Assembly: GCA_035772735.1 (NCBI GenBank) | Contig: JASDFA010000006.1 | Span: 27,259,501-27,323,500, forward strand | Direction: 5' to 3' | Length of the DNA stretch: 64,000 nucleotides | Source of the DNA: Datura wrightii | Lineage: Eukaryota > Streptophyta > Magnoliopsida > Solanales > Solanaceae | Shown: positions 45,025 to 56,400 of the stretch, piece by piece | Position numbering within the stretch: position 1 is the stretch's first letter | How the letters are laid out: every line of letters starts with the position of its first letter | Position numbers and translations under genes: made by a program | The notes under the pieces: generated by a model | Databases searched by the model: none | What the model was told of the DNA's origin: nothing | The model's input: only the letters and a program-made list of their open reading frames with translations

Positions 45025-48000
45025 TCATTCTGCAGCATGCTTACATGCTACACCCTGGTTTTGGTTCTTTAACTCATCTCCAGCTACCAGAAAGAATGCA
45101 GTATGCCTGAAAAGCAAACATAACAGTAATTCTTACAGTCTGCATGAGGGGACTTGTTTAAGGGAAGTTCAAATGAGATTAGCTTGTACCTGAAAAAGTT
45201 GTTCATTTTAATTTTGGAGTGTTCGTCGATGTCTGCAACGCTGTCTAGTGCTTGTTGCATATGTTGTAACCATCTCTCTGCAGCCTTATGAGTTACTGGA
45301 AACTGGCGGTGGCGTCCAATCAATGCTGGATGGCCTGCAAAAAGTCCAAGTAAGAGAGGCTCAAACTACAAGAAGAGAATCATGCAAGAGAAATTAAAGA
45401 GACCACTTTAATATATAATGTAGAGGAGAAACATGAAATTCTACATCCAACTAATTTGTCCACCAATCATTCATATGAATAAAGTATTTAGAACCATCAG
45501 TGTTAACATCACATTTCCAGATCATCTCAAGGCATGGCAGGAAGAAAACTTTGAGTTGGAGTTTCAATTTAGGTTGGATGGAATTTTGAATAGCTTTTAA
45601 ACCTCAAATATCTACCGGCTCAAAGCATATTAAAACTGAGCAGTTGGAGGTTGATTTGCTGATGGCCTTCCTAACTATCCTCAGCAGAATGCTTAATGTC
45701 CATCTACTATAGCCACATAGATTACAGGCTTAAAAAATGTATGATATATATAGGAGTCACCACCTCAGTCCCAAGAAGCTTTCCCGTTCTCGATTTTTAT
45801 CAATCACTTTTTTGAAAGTGATGTTCTTTTCTCTTTTTCTCGGATTCACAATTGGTCAAAAGCATTTGTTAAGTAGAATAAGGAGAGTTTTCTGGTTTTG
45901 GCAGATACAGAAGAAAAATGGAATAATCTAGTCAGATCCAAATAGCACAAACGGCTGACAAAACATTCAACCAATTACTAAGCCTATCAAGTGGGAGAGG
46001 AGATTTCTTTAGACACAAAATCATTACTGCTTTAGCAAACCTCTTCGAAGCCACCATCATGGAGACTGGAGATACGAACACAGTGTAGTCACGGCTAATT
46101 GGAGAAGTAGTTGATTTGCAATAGATATGCGTGAGTAAAGAACTTGGTTGTTTTGAAAGACTTATAGCTAATCTTTTTAAGATCCAAGACAATAAGAACA
46201 AGAAAACTAGTAGAGATGAGGATGGATCCAAACAGATCTAGTTACCATCTTCCAGATAACAAAAGATTATTGGGACACGAGTGGAAAGTGCATGTGGTTA
46301 GCAACAACAATGGTGATAAATGGAGAAAAGAGGGATAAACTAATTGTGTATAAATATGATTTGATGACCTGACCTCATTATTATTTCTACACTTGAGGAA
46401 AGAGAGGGAAACTAGTCTCACGGGTAATATGATTCGATGACCTGACCTCGTTAACTGTACAGTGATCAAAGGCTGAAGGTGTAGGAAAACACGCTTTTGG
46501 AATTTTAAGAGAAAAGATCAATTACAGTTTGAGTTTTGGTGAAGAAAGGCAAAGATGAAAAAAAAATGTCTTCCGTTAGAAAAATTAAGCTAAACATCAT
46601 GGAAATAGCATTAAAAACAAAGATGCAAGAAGTGAATCAATCAAGTTTCAAAAACATTTTTAAATTTTTGCTTTGGATGCAAAGATGAAAATGTAAAGTT
46701 TTCACTAATACTAAGTTTCTTATTCCTACTCACTAAAAAATTCATCTATAACATTTGAAAAGAAAAACAAAAAGAATAAGCAATATAACACTCCGCACAC
46801 CATATTTATTTACTTCTATCCTCTTTAATACAGAACCCATGAGCGCTAAGCTGCATGTCTTAGTGTTTTAGTGCCTGCCCTGAAAGGCTGAAACACTGCC
46901 TAAGAAAATGCAAAGTGCCTACCTGAGATCCACCTAGCCCAACCTTCCTAAAATACTTCCCTTATTAATCCAACAAACAAGTTTTCACCTATTCTTTTCT
47001 TTTCTCTGAAAAAAAATTAAATAAAAGAAATTATTTAGGGTGGATGTCACTCATTGCATTGGGGATGTGGGGCAGGGTGGATGAAATGGAGGCTAGCATC
47101 CGACGTTCTATGTTACAAAAATGTACCACCTAAACTTAAAAGTAAATTCTACAGAGCAGTGGTTGGACCGATTATGTTAAAGGGATGTGTGGACATACAG
47201 GAAGAGATCAGATTAGGAATAAAAATATTTGGGACAAGATAGAGGTGGCTCCCGTGGAAGATAAGATGCGGAAAATGAGACTGAAATGATTCGAGCATGT
47301 GAAGAGGAGAGGTGCAGATGCCACTGTTAGAAGGTGTGAAGAGGGTTAGAGGTAGGCTTAAGAAGTATTGAGATGAGGTGATTAGGCATGATATAGCACG
47401 ACTTCAGCTCACCGAAGACATGACCCTTGATAGGAAGGTATGGAGGTCGAGAATTAGTGTAGAAGGTTAGTTAGTAATCAGGCGAATTTTGTTCCCTTTT
47501 CCAGAGTTTAGTATTATTCTCTTCTTTCCTATGTTTGAATTTATATCACTATCTGTTGTTTTAGTATCTTATTATCTTGTTGTTGTTTCTATTTGCTGCT
47601 ATTGCCTCTTTTTTACTATTTTTCAAGGTGAGGGTCTTTCAGAAACCGCCTCTCTACCTTCTCAAAGGTAGGGGTAAAGTCTTCCTACACTCTATCCTCT
47701 CAGACCCCACTTGTGGGAATAAACTGGGTTTGTTGTTGGCCTCGGAAACATAGAAGAGAAATAACTAGCTTAGAAAACCACCTTTATGTTTAACGACTTG
47801 ATCAACAAATTAAGAAGTAGAGACTTATCAACAGACACAGCGAGAAGTTTTCATGGTATCGTTACAGAAAATTTTAAACTGTTCCGTTTGCTGAAGGAAA
47901 GAGTCATTAAAATAAGTTTCCATCCTGATATTTTCCTTAACTTCCCTGTCCTATTATTATTTTCATTCTCCTTAGTGATACTTTGGCTGGTGAGAAATCA

Positions 48001-49991
48001 CAAGTAACATTAATGCACCATGGTGTGAGAATAGTCATCAAAACAGTGTTTCAAGGTCAGAGACTCCTGAAAGGTGATCAACATAAATAAATCCTAAACA
48101 TCTGTACTACAGTAGCACAGCAAAAATTTGGAAAACAGGACAAAGGCACTCTAATCTCTCCAAACGGGATTTATAAAGAAACCTTGTTGACAGTTTCTTC
48201 CTCTACTGCTCAACTAATTAAAATTCCAACTAATTTTCATTCTCGAAAGGTTGTGGACATTCAGGAACACAAAGCATTAAAAGAAATCCTTCTTATTTCA
48301 TTTGCACTTTTGGTTTAAGAAGAGAATACTATGGCGTATTGTTAGTTGACAAGTTTAATAGAAGATGGTGAATGACTTGGTTTAAATCAACTTCCACAGC
48401 TTCCACTATAAGTTTTTTGACATTGACTTGGTGTTTATTCATATTGATTTATCAAACACATTTAGAAAGGGGAATAAACTTAGCCTTTAAAGGTGGTATG
48501 TTACTAACATCACAAGCTCCGGACAGAATAAATCTTCATGAATATTATAAAAAGGAAATCATTTAACAAAAAGGCTTATTTCTGTTGCAAATAATCTTCA
48601 TCGTAGATATCAAGAAGTTAACTTTCCAATCTCAATAAGATTTTGAAGGTTCAATTTGAAGTTTATTATAGAAAATAGATTAACCATCTCAAGCATTGAG
48701 GTCACCACAAAATTGCATCACAATAGAAGGATATAACATGTAACCACCATCAGAAAATTGAAACTGGGAATGTAGAATAGGAAGACTGGATATAAAATAA
48801 AAAGACACGAGGTAACACTTGCTTACCTTTCCTCTGTGAGTACAAAGGAGGCCCTCCCATTCTCTGTACAAAGAACTCATATTGATTCCTAATGGCATCT
48901 TCTTTACTTGAATTAGAGAAAATTGATCGAAACCACTCTTCCTCATCATCATACACCCTAATTTCAATTCCAAAAACAAGAGTCAAATAATAAAATGTCT
49001 TTGCCCAATTTTTTGACAACAAAAGATTCAAGAGATCCCCCCAACCCCAAACACACAACACAACAACCTTATTTTTGAACCACCTAAAGGAGAATTTCAA
49101 ACAAATACTAACAAAATGATAAAGCCTAAGTTTAAGTTCTAAAAAAAAAAAGAAATTAGAAGTCTTCCCTTATGAGGGGTAAACCATCTGAGAAAACAAA
49201 TTAGACAACTTTTTAATAATGAAAACATTCTATAACTTCATTCCAAACAAGTAAACTGAATTTAAAAATCCAGAATTTCAGAATCAAGCTTATATTATTC
49301 ACAGTAACTTCTATCACCTAATCGGTTTCCTTAACGTCAAAGGGTGCTAATACAACCAAAGATTGAACAAATCAAGGATCCCCTCAACACCTCTTTTGCA
49401 AATGTAACAGGACAAATACAGCTCAATACTTCTAAAACAATAATTATTAATTGTAATAACCAAACATGCAGAACATGGTTATCAATCAGTATAAAGGAAA
49501 GAAAAGAAAAGAGGAACAAATAGTTCATATAATCAAAGTATCATAACTAATCCCACCCAACACACCCAAAAAATAGAACTTCGGAACCATGCAAATCTAA
49601 TACTAGAAGGAAAAGATAAAAGACCTACTGTTGGAGCAACAACACATTAGCCTCGCTGACCTTCATATTAATTGTAGAAAGAAAAAAAAAGACAGAGGCA
49701 AACAAAATAGAAAAATAATTCATTCAATCAATCAAAGTCCGAAACTTCAACGAGTTTGGTTGAATACCTATTTAAAGAAATTGAAAACCCATGAAGAAAA
49801 AACATTTATTTTAAGCATATTTTTTTAAAAATTCGGGGCATTAGAAGGATGAACCTGTTGTAGAAATTGGTGGAGAGATTGATGAAAGTCTGAAGACCAA
49901 GCTTTTCAAAGAGATTGGTCTCATCAATGGCGAATGCATCATTCGGGTCAACCCCACTCCACTCCGAGGCCTTCTGCTGCAGGGATTGCAT
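45025..49991 (-). CDS. GLB3: Two-on-two (truncated) haemoglobin, GLB3/AHB3 type, four exons
   Basis: Exons (minus strand): 49991-49855, 48957-48827, 45334-45190 and 45106-45025, all with GT-AG introns and matching phases. They give 164 residues (the Arabidopsis protein has about 175). The protein starts MQSLQQKASEWSGVD and contains [60 protein letters not shown] and HTAFFLVAGDELK. From family knowledge Tyr44 is B10, His98 the proximal haem ligand (F8) and Trp111 the G8 residue; all are present. The product is a small soluble haem protein with slow, unusual oxygen and NO chemistry. The start is chosen because the TATA box at 50068-50075 lies about 80 bp upstream and the in-frame ATG at 50153 would be upstream of it. 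Intron 2 is 3.5 kb and holds LINE DNA. Confidence 0.95.
45335..48826 (-). other. Long second intron of GLB3
   Basis: The 3492-bp intron between exons 2 and 3 has GT-AG ends (GTAAGC donor, TTGCAG acceptor on the minus strand). Apart from the RTE LINE end it is AT-rich and I see no other gene. ORFs of 60-100 codons inside (for example 45932-46231 and 47786-48007) show no domain. Confidence 0.85.
47037..47745 (+). mobile_element. 5'-truncated RTE-type LINE 3' end in the GLB3 intron
   Basis: The translation around 47090-47460 gives NVPPKLKSKFYRAVV, EVAPVEDKMRKMRL-type text, (W)FEHVKRRGADATVRRCE, LTEDMTLDRKVWRSRI and SVEG. This matches the C-terminus of RTE-clade reverse transcriptases common in nightshades (VPxKLKGKFYR...RPTMLYG...LTEDMTLDRKVWRSRI). 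The tail 47630-47735 (GGTAGGGGTAAAGTCTTCCT, ACACTCTATCCTC, TTGTTG) is the usual RTE 3' end with a TTG repeat. It lies antisense to GLB3 in intron 2 and has stops. The 60-codon ORF at 47489 is its 3' untranslated part. Confidence 0.85.
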
Positions 49992-50067
49992 TTTCCTTTT
50001 TCTTGCTTCACTCTTTGTGGGCAATTGGCTGCTGAGAACTGAGAGAGTTGAACAAGGTGGAGGGACA

Positions 50068-50075
50068 TTTATATA
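50068..50075 (-). promoter_or_regulatory. TATA box of GLB3
   Basis: TATATAAA on the minus strand, about 77 bp upstream of the ATG at 49991, followed by a pyrimidine-rich leader (CAACTCTCTCAG). Confidence 0.75.
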
Positions 50076-50155
50076 GGGGCTTGTGGCGGTCGCGTGGAAG
50101 ACACGCCTTTTCTTATGAAACTTGTCCTTTGGGGCCACATTAGATAGTGACATGG

Positions 50156-51420
50156 TAATAATATCAATTAAAAATTATTTAAAAGAAAGATAATAGGATG
50201 GGTGCCTGATAAACTGTGGGGCAGAATGCAGATGCTGATTTGATTCCCACAGTTTTGACTTTCTGGGCGTATAACTGTAGACACTATGAGGTAAGAGTGT
50301 CATAGTTTCTGAAAATGATAACAAGGGTATAATTTCACAAGTGAAAAAGAATAAGATATATTAAAATTTTATAGAGAAATTATTTTAAAGTTTTTAAACA
50401 TTAATTTTATTTATACAAAGGTATTTAATTAAATATAAAATTTAAGAAATTAAAATATATATATATATATATAATTTGCGGTTTAAAATAAATTGTAAAT
50501 TTTTGTGTTGCTGTTAATCATATCATTAAGAATAAAATGATATTTTAAGTTTAAATCAATACTCCCTGACTTGGCACAAAGTTTAAGAAAATAAAATAAA
50601 ATAGAAAAAACTTTTATATCTAATAAAGATTTATTGGATTACACTTGGTATGTTATTGTTGTTGTTAGTTTAAAATAAATCTTATGTATTTATTTGTTGG
50701 CTATAAATTATTTTATCAAAGATAAAAGTAATTAAGATATTTCTAATTATAGAAAGTTGATTTTCTTTTGTGACAGATTTAAAAAAAAAATACTAAATAA
50801 AGGATGTATCATTCTTTTTTAAATCAATTAAAACGAATAAAAATATTATCTTATATGAGATATTTCTTTAATATTAAGTGCTTATGAATATTTTATATTT
50901 TAAAATTTACGAAAAGAATAACAAACGACCCAAAATGAAACGGAGAGGAAATTAGGAACTTATTTTAAAAGTGGTACATCAGAGTAACAATTTTGGTTAG
51001 ATTAAAAAGTGCATATAAACTAAAAATATTGTAAATTAAAATCAATTATAATTGCTTGCAACTTTTTTTGTGTGTTAATTAAAGACGTAACCAAAAATAT
51101 TTATAAATTAATTTAATCAAATTATAAACTTTATTCAAACAATCTCCATATGTCATGACATGAAAATTTGATTTTGACGTCAAAAATAGGTGGGAAGCAA
51201 TATGTGGATATGCATTTTGCGCACACATATTCATAAATCCGGAGATATAAAAAGAGTTCAATAAAAATAATTTTGATATTTCTCTTTTTATTTTTAGTTA
51301 GTCATCATTTAATCAAGATGGTATTAGATCCCAACGTAATTAATTGATACATTAATAGGGAAAAGGGAAATGTGTATGTTTATATTAAAAAGCGTATCTT
51401 CTAACTATTAAATAGTTGAA
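50156..51420. other. AT-rich intergenic DNA with a Stowaway-like relic
   Basis: I see no supported gene. There is a short (AT)n run at about 50457-50473. An inverted-end relic (TACTCCCTGACTTGG near 50562, facing CCAAAATGAAACGGAGAGGA near 50929) is about 385 bp long. Confidence 0.5.
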
Positions 51421-51423
51421 AAG

Positions 51424-51826
51424 AAGGTTTTCCCTCGCGCTGTCGTCGTAGCTCGGCTCGACTTCAGTTTCGGATTTGAATTTCGCGCAACTAGAAGTGT
51501 CTGCCTTGGACTGGCGAACCACTGGTCTTCACCTGTGAAACACTAGTGCTAGCGTAGAACTTATTGAAGGATTCTGTTTTTTGAACCGGTAGGCCGTGGG
51601 TCTTCACCTACGAAACGTCGGTGCCAACATAGAATTTTCTGAGGGATTCTGTGACAAACCGGCATTGCACCGCGGGCCACGAATCCTCACCGGCAAAACG
51701 CTGGTGCCAACGCAAGTCAGTCGAATTATTTCTTTCCCAAACGGTAATAATTCCGAACAGACACCTTCTGAAGAGATGTTTTCACACCAATTAACTTCAG
51801 TTCTTTGGCTATAAATAAAGGCCTTT
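51424..51826 (+). mobile_element. Older LTR-like promoter sequence with three ~75-bp repeats and TATA box
   Basis: Three imperfect units share GGTCTTCACC(T)..GAAAC..(T/C)GGTGC(C/T)A(A/G)C and GA(A/G)GGATTCTGT (about 51515, 51590, 51665). TATAAATA lies at 51810-51817. The complete gypsy element inserted 9 bp later, and the interrupted sequence resumes at 61642 (GCCTCCATTTTTGAAG...). Clustered GC-rich repeats, a TATA box and then a T-rich leader suggest the U3-R part of another LTR retrotransposon. Its ends were not found. Confidence 0.5.
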
Positions 51827-54399
51827 TGTCACACCCCGCCTTGGGGGGTATGACTGGCACCTGGTGCCCTACTAGGACCTGACCTGCTGGACTGTTAAGC
51901 CTGGGCACTTCTGGGCCTGGCTGGCTCTAACTCATATTTCTGGAAACAAAGGGCTATATAACGGCTGTAAATACAGCCCCCGGCCCGTTGGCCTATAGCC
52001 TTCTGTACCTGTACTAGCAGCTGACCAGAAACATACTAATTCAGAGGAACCTATGCGGGCCGACAAGGCCACCATGTTGTCTAGTTATCTGCAACTCAAT
52101 CATAACGCATGAAAAGAACTACGTGACCGGCAAGGTCACCACTACTGGCAAACTATGGCCCCACACGGCCATCATAAAAGGAAGAAAGAGTAAAGGCAAC
52201 TATACCACTGCACGGCCCCACACGACCGGCTCATCTGACCACAGGGAATATATACAGACTGCAAGCCTCTAGGAATGGTAATAGAACTGATCGGGACAGG
52301 GCCCCGACCTACCCGTACTATATAACAAAAGAACTAAAATACACCTCTGGAATTCAGTCTCCGGATGACAGGAGCTGAATACTTGATCGCTGACAGGAAT
52401 CACGTAGTGTCACCTTCTCGTCTATAAGTACCTGTAGGCAAGTAATGCAGCGCCCCATCGGGCGTCAGTACCGCTGGTACTGAGTATGTAAAGCAATAAC
52501 TGAAGCAAAATCTGAATACAATAATATAACTGAAGAAACTGAAGTAGAGAGAATAGACTAACTGTCTGATAATGTAAATCATACCTTCTCTCAATCTTTA
52601 CTGGGAAGGATAAGAGTCATACCTGAAAACGTATCGTGCTACTGCTGATCTACTTGTATCTAACATAACATGACATAACATGAAATAACATAACATAGCA
52701 CACACAAACCTTACCCGGCCCCCATAAGCCGGGAGGTACAATCAACACAGAATCTATGCCCCTACCCCGGTCATCCCATCTCCTATAGTGGCTGTAAGCA
52801 TCCTGCCGGTCCCTGGGTATGCGCTTGGGCTCGCTGAGCCCCTGACTATAACTGTATCTGAGTCCGAAGGACTCTAAATCAACACCCCGGGCGTACCCGC
52901 TCGACGGGGGTGTATAAGGGCCGACCAAGGCACAATATGGGGAAACTGGCATCCTATCTTCGTCCCCTTGCGGGACGGCATATCACTCCGTAGAGCGACG
53001 TATCCTCGTCCTCTGGCGGACGAGTCGATACAGCTATTAACCCTGGGCGGTCAGGGATGCTAGGTAATCCAACCCCAATCAATACAATGGTCTCAACTAA
53101 TCATGCTGTCTGTGTATCTCATAATCTAGGACTAATAGGTGTAAGGTACCGTATAAATCACATACTGAGCTAATAATAGTAATCTGTAAGTGTCTGATAC
53201 ATGCTGAGACAGGTAAGTATAAATATAAATATAGCCTCCTGTCAAACTGTACTGGGGTAAAGTTATACGAGGAGGTGTTTCTGCTGGAAACTATACTGTT
53301 TACTAAGTTTCTGTGTTAACATAATTTCCTATTTCTGACATGCTTTCTAAACCATATATAGTTACTATTCTATATCTGGAATGATTTACTGATACTGTAC
53401 TACCTTACGAGGTTTCAGCTAAACACAACAATATCGTAACATGGCATATTACATCACATATTGAATATACTGGGCAACCTTAACCATTTACGCCCGAATC
53501 TATATCGTACGGATAGGTATCGTACACGTTACAACCCAAAACTTCTCATATTGCACCAATATTCAAAATAACACGATAATCGATTTCTAAACATGCAACT
53601 GGTCTGTAAATTACTATACTGCTTCGAGGTTACTCAACTTGCCGAGGAAACTTAACTTTACATACCTTATCTCTAAGCTATTTGTCTGTCGGGCGGAACT
53701 CGGCCGGTACTTCAACTATTTTCTCCCAACTGCATTCATAAACATATCAATTAACACAAAATACAACTTTATTTCAAAAGGCAACGTCACTTTCGATATA
53801 ATTTATAGCCTAAACTTAGGCTTATCGAAAGACAGCCAGAAACTCGCTATTTTTCAGCGGCCCAGAAGGGAGAAATATTCACTTCTCAGCTAGGAACACA
53901 TAGACATTAATTTAAAGCAATTCCACTTACCTTAGCTCTGTGGCTCGACGATTCGTCGGCCATATTTTACGAAACTGAATCCGTAGGAATGCCCTCTGCT
54001 GCTAAATACTTCGGTATCTGGGACTAATTTGAGTTTGGGCAGCGTTTGGCAGTGTAATCGGACGAAAATTATTTAATTTTCTTCGTTCCTTTTCTCCCTT
54101 TGCCGGTTGCCCTCTGTTCTCTGGAAATTTAAAGGATTTTTATCAATTAAAACCGAAGTGGGGCTTTATATATTTGGGCCTGGACAAGGCCAATGTGTCA
54201 CGGAGCCAACGCGGAGGCTCCTCCTCCGTGACACGCTGCCATCGCGGAGGGGCTCTGCCTCGGCTCCTTCCGCGATGGTTCGACAGGCTTCTCATCCGAT
54301 CTTTCCCCGGGCCTTTCTCCCACATGTATGGCTTTCAAATATGCTTAACCAACGTGGGAATAGGTCATCTAAGTGCCGGGGATTCTACGGGGTATAACA
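51827..54399 (-). repeat. 3' LTR of the complete gypsy element
   Basis: 2573 bp. The terminal palindrome GGCACCTGGTGCC is at 51856-51868. The TATA box (minus strand TATATAAAG, about 54164-54172) and two hairpins (54195-54278) lie near its transcriptional start. Confidence 0.95.
54195..54278. promoter_or_regulatory. Two tandem hairpins upstream of the LTR TATA box
   Basis: GTGTCACGGAG (54195-54205) pairs with CTCCGTGACAC (54224-54234). CCATCGCGGA (54239-54248) pairs with TCCGCGATGG (54269-54278). Both are perfect, back to back, and on the minus strand lie just upstream of TATATAAAG. The 5' LTR has the same structures near 61437-61520. Confidence 0.85.
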
Positions 54400-54414
54400 T
54401 TCTTCCCCCCTTAA
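54400..54414 (-). promoter_or_regulatory. Polypurine tract of the complete gypsy element
   Basis: The minus strand reads TTAAGGGGGGAAGAA directly before the 3' LTR, preceded by CATTCGAGGACGAATGTTC. Confidence 0.95.
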
Positions 54415-54739
54415 GAACATTCGTCCTCGAATGTACACTGTTATCTAGAGGACTTTCCGGATCCTCTGGAATATGGAAAAATTTACTTTCTGGAAAAACT
54501 TCGGCAGAGTTTCCCCTGTAACATGGACTATAGCAAAAACCTGAAATGCAGAAAAGTCCAATACAGGCACTGCACACAATATTCTAAGATTCACTGAACA
54601 ACTAAATATCACTTCTTCTTTATCATTTACCGACATACAACCACAAGATACTGCATAGGTAATAATTCGGACATACCTATCACCTGACTAGGCCTGTAAT
54701 AAGCGAGGATGTCTGATCCTCATATCTTGATAGACGTAA

Positions 54740-55440
54740 TATCCTTAGTGCGGAGTCTGCGAATCTATCTGTCTAGGATAGCTACTGGGACCTCTTCATA
54801 GGCCAGCTTCTTCGTAACCTGGATATTCTGGACTGGGACTACTCTGGACGGGTCCCCTATGCATTTCCTTAGCATAGCTACATAACAGACCGGATACATG
54901 GATTCTAATTCCGGAGGCAAATTCAACTAATGGTAACTGCTCATTTTGACTATTACTGAAATCTAGCACACACGCTCGCAACATGTCTTCCAGCGTCTGA
55001 ATTGTGCGCTCAGCCTACTCATCTGTCTGAGGGTAGAACGCTGTGCTTAAATTAATCTGCGTGCCCAAACCTTTCTGAAATGATTGCCAGAATCTAACTG
55101 TAAATTGTGCTCCTCTGTCTGAAATAACGGATACTGGTATTCCATGTAATCTGACTACCTTTCTGATATACAACTCAGCATAATCTTCGGCCGAGAAAGT
55201 AGTTCTTACTGGAAAGAAATGAGTTGATTTTGTCAATCTGTCACTTGTTACTCAAATAGAATCATTTCCGTGTCTGGTACAGGGTAATCCTGCCACAAAA
55301 TCCATATTCACTGCTTCTCATTCCCAAAGAGGCACAACTATGTTCTAAATTAACCTGCCTGGTTTATGATATTCTGCCTTCAACTGTTGGCAGTTAGGAC
55401 ACTGGGCTACCAGTAGTTCTCTTTAATGTCATGGTACCTC
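54740..55440 (-). pseudogene. Gypsy integrase
   Basis: In order on the minus strand: CPNCQQLKAEYHKPGRL (zinc region, about 55340-55410); a degraded MDFVAGLP; SDRLTKSTHFFPVRTTFSAE; DYAELYIRKVVRLHGIPVSV; ISDRGAQFTVRFWQSFQKGL with the second catalytic Asp; LSTAFYPQTDE (55015-55236); then after a stop, MLRACVLDF and LPLVEFA (54796-54984). This is the Ty3/gypsy integrase (rve) core. The catalytic Glu region after PQTD is broken by a stop. It is the most conserved part of this interior. Confidence 0.92.
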
Positions 55441-55829
55441 TTTGTCGTATCGGGATGAAGAGAATAGCGGGCGTAATGCGCCTCGCTCATAACCTGCTGA
55501 CGATGCCCCAGAATATCTGGAGCGCAATGCGGCCTTTATATCGCCACACTTCATCCCCGGTTATCTGAAAATATGTCATCTCTCCTTACTGAATCTTATG
55601 TTTAAATTGAACCTGGCTAGAGTTCCTATACTGTCGTTCCTTTACTTCCACCACTAACGACAATGCTGCGACATTCCGTATTATCGTTCTGTTATCCGTT
55701 ATTCTGCTATGTGAACGACTAAACCGGCTAACTAGTAAAATTCTCGGGTCTATTCCCGCTGTTCAGACGGCAAGTATGCCAACTCCTCATAGATCTACGG
55801 CTAAGGGCATCTACTACCGTATTAGCCCT

Positions 55830-56400
55830 TCCCGGGTGATACCAAATTCTCGTTTTTTAAGGCATAAACTACTGCAACTACCTCCAGGTCATGGGTAAGA
55901 TAATTCTTTTCACGTCCCTTCAATTGCCTGAAAGCATAAGCTGTTACTTTACCATGCTGCACCAACCCTCTGTACCTTCTGGCGATACTAACACTGGAGT
56001 TGATGTTAACCTGGCTTTTAACTCTTGGAGGTTCTGCTCACACACCTCAGTCTACTGAAACTTTGCTACCTTCTGTGTCAATTTAGTCAAAGGTGCTGCT
56101 AAGGTGGAAAAAATCCTTCCACAGACCCTCTGCAGTGCCCGGCTAACCGCAGGGACTGCGTACTTTGATCAGGGTGGTAGATTTAGGCTATGTCTTCACT
56201 GTTTTGATTTTTCTGGGTATCTATCTGTACACCAGCCTCCGACACAATGTGACCAAAAAGGCTACTAAACTCAACTAAGATTCACATTTTCAAAAGTTAA
56301 CATATAACTGACAATCATACTGGTTTATTATACTGGAGAATCTGACAAGTAATCTACCGGTATAACTAAAGCTTTATCTGGCCTTCTGACCGCATGCTAA
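55830..56400 (-). pseudogene. Gypsy reverse transcriptase end and RNase H
   Basis: The minus strand 55850-56000 gives PEGTEGLVQHGKVTAYAFRQ, LKGREKNYLTHDLEVVAVVYA (here broken for length), which is the RNase H start (HGKVxAYASRQLKxHEKNYPTHDLELAAVV). Upstream, 56020-56230 gives ...TLIKVRSPCG, EGLWKDFFHLSS and VSVD, matching the RT connection domain (TEVRSFLGLAGYYRRFVEGFS...KFQW). There are many stops. The YVDD palm was not recognised with confidence. Confidence 0.8.

Noticed and set aside
48689..49100. Two overlapping minus-strand ORFs as separate genes
   Set aside because: Only 48827-48957 is coding (GLB3 exon 2, frame of the 116-codon ORF); the rest is intron read-through.
49989..50153. Upstream in-frame ATG giving a 54-residue longer GLB3 N-terminus
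   Set aside because: The TATA box at 50068-50075 lies between this ATG and the conserved start MQSLQ, so the extension is probably promoter and leader.
52650..54577. ORFs of 60-115 codons repeated at 59893-61661
   Set aside because: They are the same positions in the two LTRs of one gypsy element, with no domain and different boundaries due to point changes.
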